DNA of 20,984 nt from Magicicada cassinii (taxonomy: Eukaryota > Arthropoda > Insecta > Hemiptera > Cicadidae), in the NCBI GenBank assembly GCA_028571305.1, contig JAOXNS010322082.1:1-20984 (forward strand). The letters are read 5' to 3'. How positions within the stretch are numbered: the first letter of the stretch is position 1; the number at the start of each line of letters is the position of its first letter. The translations under genes and the position numbers were made by a program. This document shows positions 1 through 10,203 of the stretch, in pieces. The notes beneath the pieces are model-generated. The model did no database searches and was not told where the DNA came from. It was given only the letters and a program-made list of their open reading frames with translations.

Positions 1-1489
1 GTCGCAAGTCTTTGTTTGGAAACTTTTGTAGCTTATCTTTATTGCTGTTGCTGGCGGTTACTTAAACCTATTCTCAAGATTCATATGGGTTTGTATGTTA
101 ACACATATTAACATATATTGCCATTGTTACTTATGCTTAATGTAAATAGCAATAAACACTCGTAATTGTCTTTAAACGCCGCGAAAAGATGTCGAAAGTA
201 ACTCGCAAGCTTTTGTTAAATGTTTATTAAGTACTGAATTTGTATAGACCGTATCAACAGTTTGCTCCGCGTCGTCCGGTGTATTGACTGCTTAGAGCAT
301 GTTATAGTTTTTGAGTTTAATAACAATACTTTGCACAAGTAATATTTTGTGTTTTTAATCATTGTAAACACGAGGTTTTGTACATTGAAAACGGGTAATT
401 ATCACCGTGTAATTATTTTATTGATTTTTCATAAAAACCGATAACATAACACGCTTTAAAAGGTTGTAGTAATTAGGACAAATTCAGAACAGTGGGAAGG
501 GCGAGCAGTGGTGTTATGTTGTCAGAGCCCAACTGATAAGCTGCGATTGAGTACTGCCAAGGTATATTGTGTGGAGTCTATAAGGGTAAAAGATAACAGT
601 ATTGTATTCGAGTATACCCGCCTTGCTATTCGTGTGACGGTATAATTGCTACACACGACATATTTTCTTATCGTTTACGGATGGATGCAGATGTACACAA
701 CATAACGAGAAGCTACAGTTTAGCAGGTACACTGTCTAAATATGGTTTGTAGTTCTTTCGTGTGTAGTTTATTTATTTTGGCGATTAGTTAATACTTAAA
801 CACGTTTATGTGTATATTATGTTTGATTATTTTATATGAAACTATATTTTACGCGCCAGTTGCTCTATAGAAAGTAAAGTCACCTCGAACTGCTCAAAGT
901 AGGTTACGGATAAATATTATGTGCAGATAGTGTGTAGGTATTGAGCAACGGTTAACCTTCGTTTGTGAATGCATAGTGCTAGTGCAGGCGTAACGTGTAT
1001 CGAATGCAAAGTTCACCAGCAAAATGGTACATGTCATGATCTAACAGCGTGAACAATGTGTCTGCATCAGTATGCCAAAATTTGGTATCGACAGTCCTAC
1101 TTGCGCCACTGTGTTTTGGCCACTTTAAGTTTTAGAAGATAAAATAAAGCTGTCAATTTTCCTATCTACGCCAGTTTTTTTGAAGGGGATGCGAATGTTA
1201 AGGTGGGTCGATAGCGAACTGTCCTAAGCGTCTTTTGTATTTTGAAGTGATTATAGAAACTGCAATATTAATATTTATTAATATTCGGTCATATAGACTA
1301 TTTTTTTTAAATCAAAACGTAACAGTTAGTAAAAAAATATTGACTGCTTATGAAATTAATGTGTAGTGGGCGTAATATACAACATATGACACGGACAAAG
1401 GTAGCTCAGCCCTCTTTAGTGCTTTAAAAATTTAATTACGTTGAGTTTAAACTCATTAGAGTAACCACAGAATGATATGGAAACAACAT
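1..1489. other. AT-rich non-coding stretch
   Basis: I see no recognisable gene here. All open frames are short and closed by many stops. The stretch holds a perfect palindrome at 1264-1285 and a 17-base motif at 1095-1111 whose reverse complement (CAGTGGCGCAAGTAGGA) resembles the hAT-like termini described near 12387 and 20569. No partner terminus or target duplication was found for it. Confidence 0.6.
1264..1285. repeat. Perfect AT palindrome
   Basis: AATATTAATA (1264-1273) is followed by TT and then by its exact reverse complement (1276-1285). The arms are 10 bases with a 2-base centre. It could extrude as a small cruciform, but in DNA this AT-rich a palindrome of this size may be chance. 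Confidence 0.8.
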
Positions 1490-2460
1490 AAAATTCGATC
1501 CACTGTTCCGGACTTCGTAACAAGCTCGTCTTTTCATCTTGCAAGGGGCGTTTTTGGTGATATCTTTGTTTCTTGGCCTCTAGTCGAGCAGACGAGTGGA
1601 CCATCTGACGTGTACTCATCTGTTGAACCTCCCATTGCCATTTAATTCTGTAAACGATATCACGCAGTTCGATTTGTTTATCGTCTTAGAACACGTTGCT
1701 TTCCCTGTCGTAATGTTTCCTACTATTGTGTGCAGTTTTTGTATCATTCTCGAGTTCACGGTTCCTCTCCTGAATTGCTGCAGGAAGCACGTACGAATTA
1801 AAACGCTCCTTTCCGAACACAAGTGTAGTTTGTTATTCTTCACGACATTGCTCATCTTTCCATAGGTAGTCCATCCTGAACTTATTGTACTCCACAATTT
1901 CAGACACATGATCCATAATTTCTGTTATTGCATGTGTATTGTTTGTCATTATTTTCTGACAACATTATTAAGTATTGTTTTTTCTTTTTTCGTGTTTATT
2001 TCAAGTAGAGTTCGCAAATCATCTTCGTCGCTTCGAACACCGTTAGCAAATGTCATATTTGAAATACGTATTTCGTCTACTCTAATTTCTATCTTTTACC
2101 AATGCAATCGCTTTCAGCGATACTGAGAATAGCTTTTGTGAAGAAAGAAAAAAGAACTTTTTGTAATCAACAGATTCCTGGTGGAGTGGTTTTCCGTATT
2201 CATTGCAGTGTTGTTGAAGTTCATTTAACGTTGGTAGGTGGTATTTTGTGTTATAGTTGCTTTTGAATTCTGTTTGATAGACGACTGCTTCTGTAAAGTT
2301 CTTTGTTTACTCTGTAGTGAGAATGTTGCTGAAAACTTTGTATAGAGATGACAGCAGTGAGATTGGTGTATCGTTTCTGAAATCATGCCTTTAACACATT
2401 TTTTCGTATCAGTACCACTAAACTACTTTTCCATTCTGCAGGTACCTTTTTCATTCGATG
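1490..2460 (-). mobile_element. RTE-like LINE, decayed reverse transcriptase
   Basis: This is the remains of a non-LTR retrotransposon polymerase read on the minus strand. Translating that strand by eye gives, in family order: KKVPAEWKSSLVVLIRK (from 2454), RNDTPISLLSSLYKVFSN (from 2378), EFKSNYNTKYHLPTLNELQ and EYGKPLHQESVDYKK (about 2260-2163), ISNMTFANGVRSDEDDL (from 2065, at the place of the catalytic FADD box), GWTTYGKMSNVVKNN (about 1870), SYVLPA (about 1790), ELRDIVYRIKWQW (about 1665) and KDELVTKSG (about 1525). These match the order and spacing of the palm and C-terminal tail of insect RTE-type LINEs. The copy is dead: the catalytic box reads FANG, the motifs lie in different frames, and a tail Trp codon appears as TGA. 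No endonuclease domain or 3' tail repeat was recognised. The clade is RTE by memory of motif pattern; Jockey or CR1 are less likely. Confidence 0.85.
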
Positions 2461-4762
2461 GATTTATGCAGAGGCCACTTTAGTACGTATTTCCACTTCC
2501 TCGTACTAATTATGTACACTGCTAATTACTGTGAAATGACCTGACAACTTCAAATCTCTCAGTACTTGTAAAAAATGCAGAATATCATTATGCTCACTTT
2601 TACTGTTATATTCTCTTTATCGTCGCCTGAACTGTTATTTATATTTCTTATTATGTCTTATTTTCATCATGTTTAAGGCGATGGCACATTCTGAATTTAA
2701 ATGTGTTTGCGCAGGTACTGGAGACAACTGTACAAAACCTTGTAGTCTGAACAAGAAGGTTTAACTAATGGACGAATAGATGTAGTCAAACAACGGATTG
2801 TAATCAACCATAATTAAGACACTTTGCATTTGTCACCAAACGTAAACACTCAGTCGGAATACCCGTTATACTATTCCCATTAGCAAAAACGATTATTAGA
2901 ATGAACTAACTTACGTGCACAGTTGACCGGGAGGCTTTTTTCTTCTTTCATGTGGAATTACAAATTGCGTATGTGTAGATTATGTAACTGTAATAATACA
3001 GCAGAAAGTAGTGTACATTGTCATATTAAGTGGTCGAACATATAGACCGTCTGTGTGGCAGAGGGGAGCAACGCGGGTTCACGTAAACGCATCAGTTTCT
3101 TATCGATCTGTGTTTGTGTCTCACAGTGTTTATCCTGTGCAGTCATATCTTATCAGAAAGCTTAACCGTATCTACTATGTTTGTAGTCAGGTGTGGCCGG
3201 CAGTCAGTGTCAGGTTGTGAAGATAAACTTACTTCTTTATTCTTGCCTGCAACGGTATTCTTCACTTGTAAGTGTTAAACTCCTACCTTTATTACAGTGA
3301 ATGCTTTTTTAAAGATAATTCTATGCGATTGAGGACACACCACAAAAGTTCTTGGTTCCTTCGATCACACTAAGCACGTTTTGAATGCTTAAGTTTGTTT
3401 AGTCGATTGTACCCAACAATATATCTCGTTCTACATTTACGTGGTTTTAATTTTAGAGACATTTTTATATTTGACGGTAAAATGAATTAATTTTTTTAAA
3501 GAACATGATAAAGCTGAACACGTTGCCGTATGCGTAGTGGTTGGGAGCAGATTACCTCGTGCGTTAGTTTCAGTTTCGGCATAGAGAATAACCGTCGATT
3601 TTCTCAGTTGTGTTGCCTGCATACTTGTTGACATTTGAACTGTAAGAGAACTTAGTATGTTAAGTGCTCGGTAGCAAAACTGTATTCCTTGGAAAAAAAT
3701 CTGTACAATTTGTCATCTACTTAATCGTTGCTTAAATTAGTAAGTTAAATTTAAAAGAAACGGTAGTCTTTATTACGACTTTATTTATACTCTTGCTATA
3801 GACCAATGTTTTGTCGGCGCATCATGTGTTGGTTGTTTGGTATTGAGGACAGCCATCAGATTCAATTAGGACACAGGGCGACCTCAGAAGTCCATTCGGT
3901 CTGATGATGTTATGCTCCACCGAATAATATGTATCATTGAGTTAAATAGTAATAGTAGTATTGTCTACGCCATGATCTTTCTTTCCGCCTTGTAGATTAC
4001 CACAAAATGTATGCAGCAAAATCCGATCTATTCAATGCACTATAAAAAAAAGTATAAATTTATTTTCCTGTCAGAATGTATTGGATAATTTATTATTCTT
4101 ATTTATTAATACACCATTAATAATGTACCGGTTTATTGATATATGGTAATAATAAAATTCGTTCCATATTATATTTGTAATTAAATTTAAAACCAGAAGA
4201 ATGTTGTAAAGTTTAAAACTTCTCTGTAGAAGGACCCCGAAGTTCACAGACATATACTGATGTTGTGGAAGAAACTTAAGACGCTTCTTAAATCGGCGAT
4301 TAAGAGAAGACATGAGACAAGAAGAAATTTCTTAGTAAAAGTAACAAGAAAAAATTGTTTAATTAGAAGTACAGTTTTATTGAAGAGGCTCAAACATTTT
4401 ATTCAGTAGAAAAGTTGTTTATACACTGGGTATTAATATGATTCATGATGTCTTCACAAACGACACGAATCCCCAGCAAGTGTGTAGTGTTTATAGATTG
4501 AATTTGGTAAGTATATGTTCCAGTTACAGGTGTGGTGTATGGGATTACAGGTGTGGGTTTAAGTGTTTGCACTAAATTACTTATTTATTATCAGCAATTT
4601 TGAGATAGTGCTTAGAGTCATTTTGTCATGTTGTTATAGTTTCGTTGATTGCGTTTAATTTATGAAAATAAAATCATTGGTTACTTGAGTTGAGGGTCAA
4701 ACACTCGAAGGCAGAGTCTAGTCGTATGCATATTTATGTAACGTGTTAAGTAGTGTTGTAAT
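2461..4762. other. Non-coding stretch, nothing identified
   Basis: No recognisable protein or RNA gene was found. The part next to 2461 may hold more upstream LINE sequence too diverged to read. A 12-base direct repeat, TTACAGGTGTGG, occurs at 4524-4535 and 4545-4556. Short open frames at 3011-3220 (plus), 3437-3634 (minus) and 4071-4313 (minus) look like chance. Confidence 0.55.
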
Positions 4763-5005
4763 ATGGTGGTGGGCAATCATCAGATCCGGTTAACTAGACG
4801 GCCGACGGGACAGCGTCGTAGGCGTTTCGAAAGTATTACATGTGTACGAGCGATGAACATGTGTTGTGGTTGTGCGATGAGTCGGATCAGATCGAATCCG
4901 GTTTATTGTCCTGAGAGGAAGCGTCTGTCCCTGTCCAGTGTCGTATTCAAGGAAGGCGGTTTTATGTCTGCTTTTCTTTACCGTTATTATGAATTTAGTA
5001 ATTAA
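4763..5005 (+). other. GC-richer patch with unrecognised 80-codon ORF
   Basis: About 200 bases at 4763-4965 are visibly richer in G, C and CpG than the AT-rich flanks. They hold an ATG-started 80-codon frame beginning MVVGNHQIRLTRRPTGQ, which is Arg-rich in the first third and has several Cys in the middle (CVRAMNMCCGC). I do not recognise it as any family, and I see no signal peptide or membrane segment. An ORF of this length is expected by chance in 21 kb. The AT-rich repeat tail starting at 5053 raises the alternative that this is the body of a short retroposon rather than a host exon. Confidence 0.2.
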
Positions 5006-5052
5006 TTAAATTAATATTTGACGTTGGTTTCTATATTTTATATAAAGTTTAG

Positions 5053-5131
5053 TAAATAAATAAAAATAAATATGAAATGAAATGAAATGAAATGTATAAA
5101 TATGAAATGAAATGTATAAATAAAAATAAAT
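5053..5131 (+). repeat. AAATG/TAAA microsatellite
   Basis: Runs of (AAATG)n and TAAA units alternate. GAAATGAAATG blocks appear twice, each followed by TATAAAT, and the array is bounded by two TAAATAAAAATAAAT stretches. Such arrays are typical of simple repeats and also of the 3' tails of some non-LTR retroposons. Confidence 0.85.
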
Positions 5132-5270
5132 GAGAAAAATAATATCATTATCCTGATCATCACCACTACAACATCGCTCGTCTACATAGGCCTACGTCAC
5201 TATATTTCTATTACCGTAGTGGTTAAAAGTGCTAAGACCTTATAAAGTGTCATTTGTTATATACGACCTC

Positions 5271-5317
5271 AACAAAAAAAAAAAACAACAAAAAACAAAC
5301 AAACAAAAAACAACAAA
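5271..5317 (+). repeat. A-rich low-complexity tract
   Basis: This is nearly pure A interrupted by single C residues (CAACA, CAAACAAAC units). It may be an old poly(A) tail of a retroposon, but no element body could be recognised upstream of it. Confidence 0.75.
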
Positions 5318-6427
5318 GCGTGATATTCTTAAAATATTACATCTGAGTGCAACGATCTACACAAATGATGTTCTGTCTAATATGACTAAAAATAGTGTCA
5401 CACACACAGTCAATACGAGAACGTCTGTGTCTAAGTACACGATGTGTAGCAAAACTGGTGGGTAAACTCATGTATGGCTTGGGATTGCACACTGTGACAC
5501 GTGCTTTGTAGTGGCGGTACTTTCCCAAATGATGGATGTTTTTAAAACCGTTGTTACCGTTTATAAATAAGGCAGGAGTGATTGTGTCTGGAAGCGTTTA
5601 AAAGGAACTATGTAATTCTGTTATAATGTAACAGGTAAAATAACAAAATACGAAAGAAACATGTTATTATACTTCTGTGCTACTGACAGTTTTTTATTGT
5701 TTATAAAAAACATTATGTAAAAGTAATCTTTCCTCAGGAGAACAATATATTGTTGTTTTAAACACAGAGTTACTCTTCAGTTGAAAACGTCTTGACTGTA
5801 CAACGCATTTATACAGTTTCCAAGGCAATTAAATAAATACATAATTGGAAACGTCATTTGTAACTTTATTGCTTATAGCGTTACTATTTTTCCTTCCCAA
5901 CGTGCGCTTCAACTTTTAAGCTGTAGTGAATAAAGTAGTCGGAAGAAAAAACGTGGTAGAATATTATTTGTGTTTAAGCCCAGTATTACATATGCCAGTT
6001 CTGTTTATCGCACAGTAACTCTTTTCTTTAATCGAGCTTCCGTTTTTTTATCATCATCGTTATTACCAGCATCAATTTCAAGGATAAACCATTTCTGATT
6101 TGTTCTGACCCAGTGGATTTTCATATGGAATTGTATATCAGTTCACACGACGAATATGTATCAGTTCCAATGTCTTGTATACGAAGGTAAGTCTGAAGAA
6201 TTTGTGGAGCGACTTTAGCTTAGCGTTAGAACTAAAAGTTTTGGTGTGTTCTGAGATTCACACTTCATGTGAACACCTGTTAATTTCCAAATCGACCTGC
6301 CAGTTTATTCATTGTTGATCACCTGACACCCGTGTTTCGAAAAATAGGCAGAATCGCTCATTGTGCTGTGATTGAATTCTTTATTTAATAAGGTCTAGCG
6401 CCAATTGGAATTCACAACAAAATAATA
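5318..6427. other. Non-coding stretch, nothing identified
   Basis: No gene or mobile-element motif was recognised here. The last ~200 bases before 6428 should hold the extreme N-terminus and terminal repeat of the mariner copy that follows if they survive, but I could not identify either. Confidence 0.5.
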
Positions 6428-6732
6428 AATGTATTAGGAGATGTTGCGCCTTCAGGAACAATTGGTGGGAACTCGAGTTTAAACGTGGTCGTACGAGTAT
6501 TGAAACAACTCCAAAAAGTGCAACAACTCCACATATAAAACAGTAGCGTACACGGTAGACCGTGACTGGACCAGCGACTGAGAGGGGATGACATTGCTGA
6601 GATTATAAGGCATGGGCATGAGCATATTTTGAGATTATGAGACATGAGCATGTGTTTCATATTGTAACTCAAGAACTTGGTATGAAAACCTTTGTGCATG
6701 AAAACCTTTGTGCAAGGCGAATGCCGCATTTG
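6428..6732 (+). mobile_element. Mariner transposase fragment, plus strand
   Basis: This is the N-terminal DNA-binding half of a Tc1/mariner-superfamily transposase, broken over several frames. In order it shows NVLGDVAPSGT (6428), EFKRGRTSIETTPKSATTP (6475), LDQRLRGDDIAEII (6566), VFHIVTQELGMK (6652) and CARRMPHL (ending 6732). These correspond to the mariner series GDSAPS, EFKRGRTS, PKTATTP, DRRLxVREIAE, ERVxHILHEELGMKKL and CARWVPxLL. The linker motif GRPKTATTP has lost its GRPKT part, several stops interrupt it, and a 16-base tandem duplication (6682-6713) splits GMKxLCAR. The catalytic DD34D domain was not found. A second fragment on the opposite strand abuts it at 6731. No terminal inverted repeats were recognised. 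Confidence 0.82.
6682..6713 (+). repeat. 16-bp tandem duplication inside mariner fragment
   Basis: ATGAAAACCTTTGTGC occurs twice back to back (6682-6697 and 6698-6713) with no mismatch, so this duplication is recent relative to the surrounding decay. A looser duplication of about 25 bases (TGAGATTAT...CATGAGCAT) lies just upstream at 6598-6651. Confidence 0.9.
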
Positions 6733-6850
6733 GAGTTGCAGTTTTTGGGCATCCAATCTTCGGTCGACCACGTTGTTTAAAACGCCCACGTACAAACCGT
6801 TGTTTATGAATGTGCAGCATCTTCTAGCACTTTTGCCATTTCCGTTGTGA
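6731..6850 (-). mobile_element. Mariner transposase fragment, minus strand
   Basis: On the minus strand, the same N-terminal part of a mariner transposase is read again. One frame gives AKVLEDAAHS then, after a stop, TTVCTW (about 6845-6780), matching the family pattern VLGDSAPSYTTVxxW. A neighbouring frame gives RFVRGRFKQRGRPKIGCPKTATP in two parts, RFVRGRFKQRGR then PKIGCPKTATP (6799-6731), matching EFKRGR...PRSGRPKTATTP. One stop and one frame change are needed to follow it. The fragment ends where the plus-strand fragment ends, so the two converge. It is either an inverted rearrangement of one copy or a second insertion. Confidence 0.7.
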
Positions 6851-8010
6851 ATTTTTATTAGCGCAAGAACTTTTTTAACAAAGAGGTACAACCAGATGTT
6901 TGATTTTGACAATTTTGAAAACACGCGTGACACGTAAATTTCGAACAGCTAGTAACCAGTGAATAAATTTACAGGTAGATATGGAAATTTATATATCTGT
7001 AAACGGTGTTTAGATGAAATTTGAATCTGACAACATACTAAAAATTTTAGTTCTACTGCCAATCTATAGATGTCGCTCCACTAGAAGTTTGAAACAAGAA
7101 ATATTTTGTGAAAGAAAAGTCATGAAGTTTGCATCCAGCAAGATAACGTACTATGCTGGTTCACGCTTAATAGGATTAAGAACGGATAAAACTTTTGTAA
7201 AAGTAATAGTTTTAAAATGAACCTACATGTGTGCCGTAAATAAAATTTAAGAAGAGCACGTATGTATGTTGCTCCTTTTTCAAGATGGAGAAGTGATGTA
7301 GTACAGTGGATCAGTACAGTGAGCTTGGAGAAGATAGAGACACTGGAGAGGCAAGTGTCAGCGACGTATTAATGGTGATTTACAAGACATTTGATATACT
7401 GGTGAGTGGCAAGATGCGTTGGAGAAATAAACTTGCACACAATTATAATTTATGGCACTATTTAACAGTTCACTAAACCAGGGGTGTAGCAGAACGGAAA
7501 ACAACAGTAACTGAAACAGTGGCTTGTTTCCGTTAAACTTAAAATTAACTTTTGTTAAATTAGAAAATATTCATTCGATGCTTTTTGCTTTCTAAAAAGA
7601 AGAAAAACGATTGTAGGTTAGCAACTTGAGCCAACTTCTGAATTAACTAAAATATGTGTAATTTTGTACATACTAATTTAGCTGTACTTGTATGTGGTCT
7701 TATGGGTTAATCTTCGTGGTGATTCTGGCAAAGGTGTAACTTTATCAAGCAGTTGCTAATCATGGCGACTACAATTATATATACCACAGCCGTCCGCGCC
7801 AGATAAATCTAATGTGGAACTTAAACAGACGTGTGTAAAGTTTGTTGTTCGTTCATTAAGTACTAGCGTTCATTGTCAAATAATGTTCCTCATATTCAGT
7901 TCCGGCCCTTTGAATGTCGATAGTTTACGGAAAAGTATTTTGTCGCGTCTTCTTTACTTGACTCTTCCCAGCCCTTTCACACTTTTTTAAAAATAAAATT
8001 TGCGTATTGC
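6851..8010. other. Non-coding stretch, nothing firm
   Basis: No gene was recognised. The ORF at 7014-7220 has no familiar motif. An open stretch at about 7290-7470 (VDQYSELGEDRDTGEASVS in one frame) has an Asp/Glu-rich look but no family match I can name. CAGGGGTGTAGC at 7479-7490 resembles a hAT-type terminus, but there is no partner. Confidence 0.45.
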
Positions 8011-8030
8011 CACACACACGCGCGCACACA
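8011..8030 (+). repeat. CA/CG dinucleotide tract
   Basis: This is an alternating pyrimidine-purine run, (CA)4 then CGCGCG then CACACA. It is a short imperfect microsatellite. Confidence 0.8.
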
Positions 8031-8224
8031 GAGTAAATTTATGTAATCGGCGTACCTTTAGTGCCGGGCTGTGCCAAATACTTATTTCACGTGTACTAGA
8101 CTATCTATCCTTGGCTGTTATTGTGAACCGGCTCTTTGATATTATATTTGCGACTTCACTATCCCAATATTGTTTTATTATAATAAAATAATAATTTATA
8201 CTTCATTCATTTACGAATTATTTT

Positions 8225-8271
8225 TACGGCGGGGGCTTATTCATTGATTTCTCTCTACGGCGGGGGCTTAT
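8225..8271 (+). repeat. 16-bp direct repeat, GC-rich
   Basis: TACGGCGGGGGCTTAT occurs at 8225-8240 and again at 8256-8271, a 31-base period. The unit is strikingly G-rich against AT-rich flanks and is followed by GTAGGCCTAC, a 10-base palindrome. The function is unknown. Confidence 0.9.
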
Positions 8272-8574
8272 GTAGGCCTACCCTTTGCCTGTGAACATAT
8301 AGCGTGTAATACATGTAACATTACTGAGAAGAGAAATTCGACAATCTCTTTCATTGAATTTACAATGCAATATAAATTACTGGTGTGTAGTAGAGGAAAA
8401 TACATTGGGCACATGTAATTTGAGTTTGTAGTTAATATTATATTGTACTCTGTTGTCATATTCAAATCTAAACTTAACTGTTGTATTTTTTGTGATTTTC
8501 TTTTATTTACAAACGTGTGTTCACGTTGTACGATGCGGTCGGATGGACAAAGCAGAAGAGAGCAGTGAAAGTCC

Positions 8575-8623
8575 GCTTTCTGTTTGTTTGTAAGTCAGTT
8601 TTACTTTCTGACTCACTGAAAGC
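8575..8623 (+). repeat. Nested short inverted repeats
   Basis: GCTTTC (8575-8580) pairs with GAAAGC (8618-8623), and inside it AGTCAG (8593-8598) pairs with CTGACT (8608-8613). The stems are only 6 bases each, so the structure is weak. Confidence 0.5.
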
Positions 8624-8971
8624 AGATTAACACATTATTATTCCAAACTATTGTTCATTACTGTGTTTAAATGTTTTCAGTTATTGTTTCGTTTTATTTT
8701 TAATGTAACAACTATACTGTAGCTTTTTGTATAAAGTACAACGGACAATATTTTTGAAACAAGTAAAATATAATGTAGGCGAACATCAAATTATGTTTTG
8801 TTTCATTGATAAAACCAATTAATGAACACTTATGTTTATACGTTTTAATGCGTTGTTGTCATAAGCTCAGGGAAAGTGACTTTGGTATTTGGAACTGATG
8901 ACATCGTAAGTTGATAAATAAAATCAAGAATTTATGCGTAGAGAATTTACCTATCAGGTCAGACTATGTAA

Positions 8972-9002
8972 CGAAACGTTGGCAAAAGGAGCCAACATTT
9001 CG
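8972..9002. repeat. Imperfect inverted repeat
   Basis: CGAAACGTTGGC (8972-8983) and GCCAACATTTCG (8991-9002) are reverse complements except for one position, with a 7-base loop. It could form a 12-bp hairpin. No surrounding element was recognised, although the 99-codon minus-strand frame 8954-9253 covers it. Confidence 0.75.
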
Positions 9003-10177
9003 GAGACTGAAACTAATGCATTAATGAGCAAATGTGAACACGTTGCTGGGTGATAAACAGAATTTAGGTTGAAGTCACAACTCTCCACTCGCTGCCGAGT
9101 TAACATAGCCTGTAGGTACAACACGTGGTACTGTAAATTCCCCACTGTTTGTTCCTCGAACAGTAAGTGATTAAAATTATTGGTTAAGAATTGATACAGT
9201 AAATCCGTATAGTTATTTTGACCGTTGAAGTATTGACATAGGCTCGGTGCCACGTGAAATTACATGCGTGCTTATCTCGAGGGATTTTGATTGTATATTT
9301 TACTCGGGCCGTGTGCCAAGGGTGCGAATTAAGTTTTAATTGTGCCCAGTTATTCCAAATAACGACTAACTGCCCAAGCCAAATATCAGATTTAAGAGGG
9401 TGGACGATAGGAGAGTCATTCTTGTGCTTGATAAATGGTATGATAAAGTCGGTATGATATTTTTGACTGAAAAGCGTCGTTTTGATTTTTAAAGAAGGCG
9501 TCGTTGGGAAGCACAGGTAGTGAATTCATTTCGCTCGTATTGTGTTTTTCTCCTAAGAAAGAAATCAGTTTGCTGGATTTTGATAGGTAAAGTTGCATTA
9601 ATTTCGAAATACGGAATGCAAGTGGGATAATGCTGTTAATGCGTGCTGCGCGTATAGACGGCTGTTAATTTCCCTACTGATTAGGTTTTACTTGATCGAG
9701 ATGCTAGCGACTTCAATCGCCCGCCATTCCCACGATCGCTTTTCCGCCCTCCACCATTCTACCTTGGTTAGCAGTTATTGTGAAATATGAACCCTACAGG
9801 TATACCAAGGCAGTACGATGTGCATATAGGAAAAACTAAGTATAGCGAAAAATAAACAGCTGTGTTTTTTTGCTACCTACTATATATTTTTTTTAAATAC
9901 AGTATACTTTTGGTGCGTTTTCTGTTATAGCAGCGTATGTAAAAAAAGATGGTAAAAACCACGTTTATATATTACGGCGTAATGAGTCCAACAATCATTT
10001 CATCTATAGGATCTATAGGTGCATTGCAGTTTGCAGATTTATTAAGAGATTTTAAGAATTTTGGGTAACATTAATATGTTATCATTACTACCTTACTCAT
10101 CAATATTTTATCATTATTTTATTTTACTCTTTTGGCGTGCGGCTCAATGAGTGGCACTATCTGCAATATGAATGCGG
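9003..10177. other. Non-coding stretch with small GC-rich patch
   Basis: No gene was recognised. About 9700-9770 is richer in C and G (CGCCCGCCATTCCC, TTTTCCGCCCTCC) than its surroundings and stands out as a compact patch. I cannot assign it to a repeat family or an exon. Confidence 0.45.
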
Positions 10178-10203
10178 GCGCGCGCGTGTGTGTGTGTGTG
10201 TGT
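10178..10203 (+). repeat. GC then TG dinucleotide tract
   Basis: A (GC)4 run passes directly into (TG)8, an unbroken alternating purine-pyrimidine tract of 26 bases. Such tracts are classical candidates for left-handed DNA and are unstable in length. Confidence 0.9.

Noticed and set aside
506-1111. Possible hAT element from CAGTGGTGTTATG (506) to the inverted motif ending at 1111
   Set aside because: The 506 end matches poorly beyond the first eight bases, and the flanking 8-mers (AGGGCGAG and TGTTTTGG) are not a target duplication.
1596-1909. Plus-strand 89-codon ORF over the LINE
   Set aside because: It is antisense to the LINE tail, whose minus-strand motifs explain the open frame.
2449-2455. 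CTGCAG|GTACCT as a ratchet splice site
   Set aside because: The bases are the reverse of the LINE codons for Val-Pro-Ala in KKVPAEW, so the splice-like look is incidental.
4524-4556. 12-base direct repeat TTACAGGTGTGG
   Set aside because: It is a real repeat but isolated and short, with no sign of an element or regulatory array around it.
6412-6933. 173-codon minus-strand ORF
   Set aside because: It is too long to be likely by chance, but it lies largely antisense to the plus-strand mariner fragment and in a different frame from most of the minus-strand mariner motifs. It carries no coherent domain of its own.
7479-7490. CAGGGGTGTAGC as a transposon end
   Set aside because: It is a short match only. 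No inverted partner and no homopolymer or target duplication were found.
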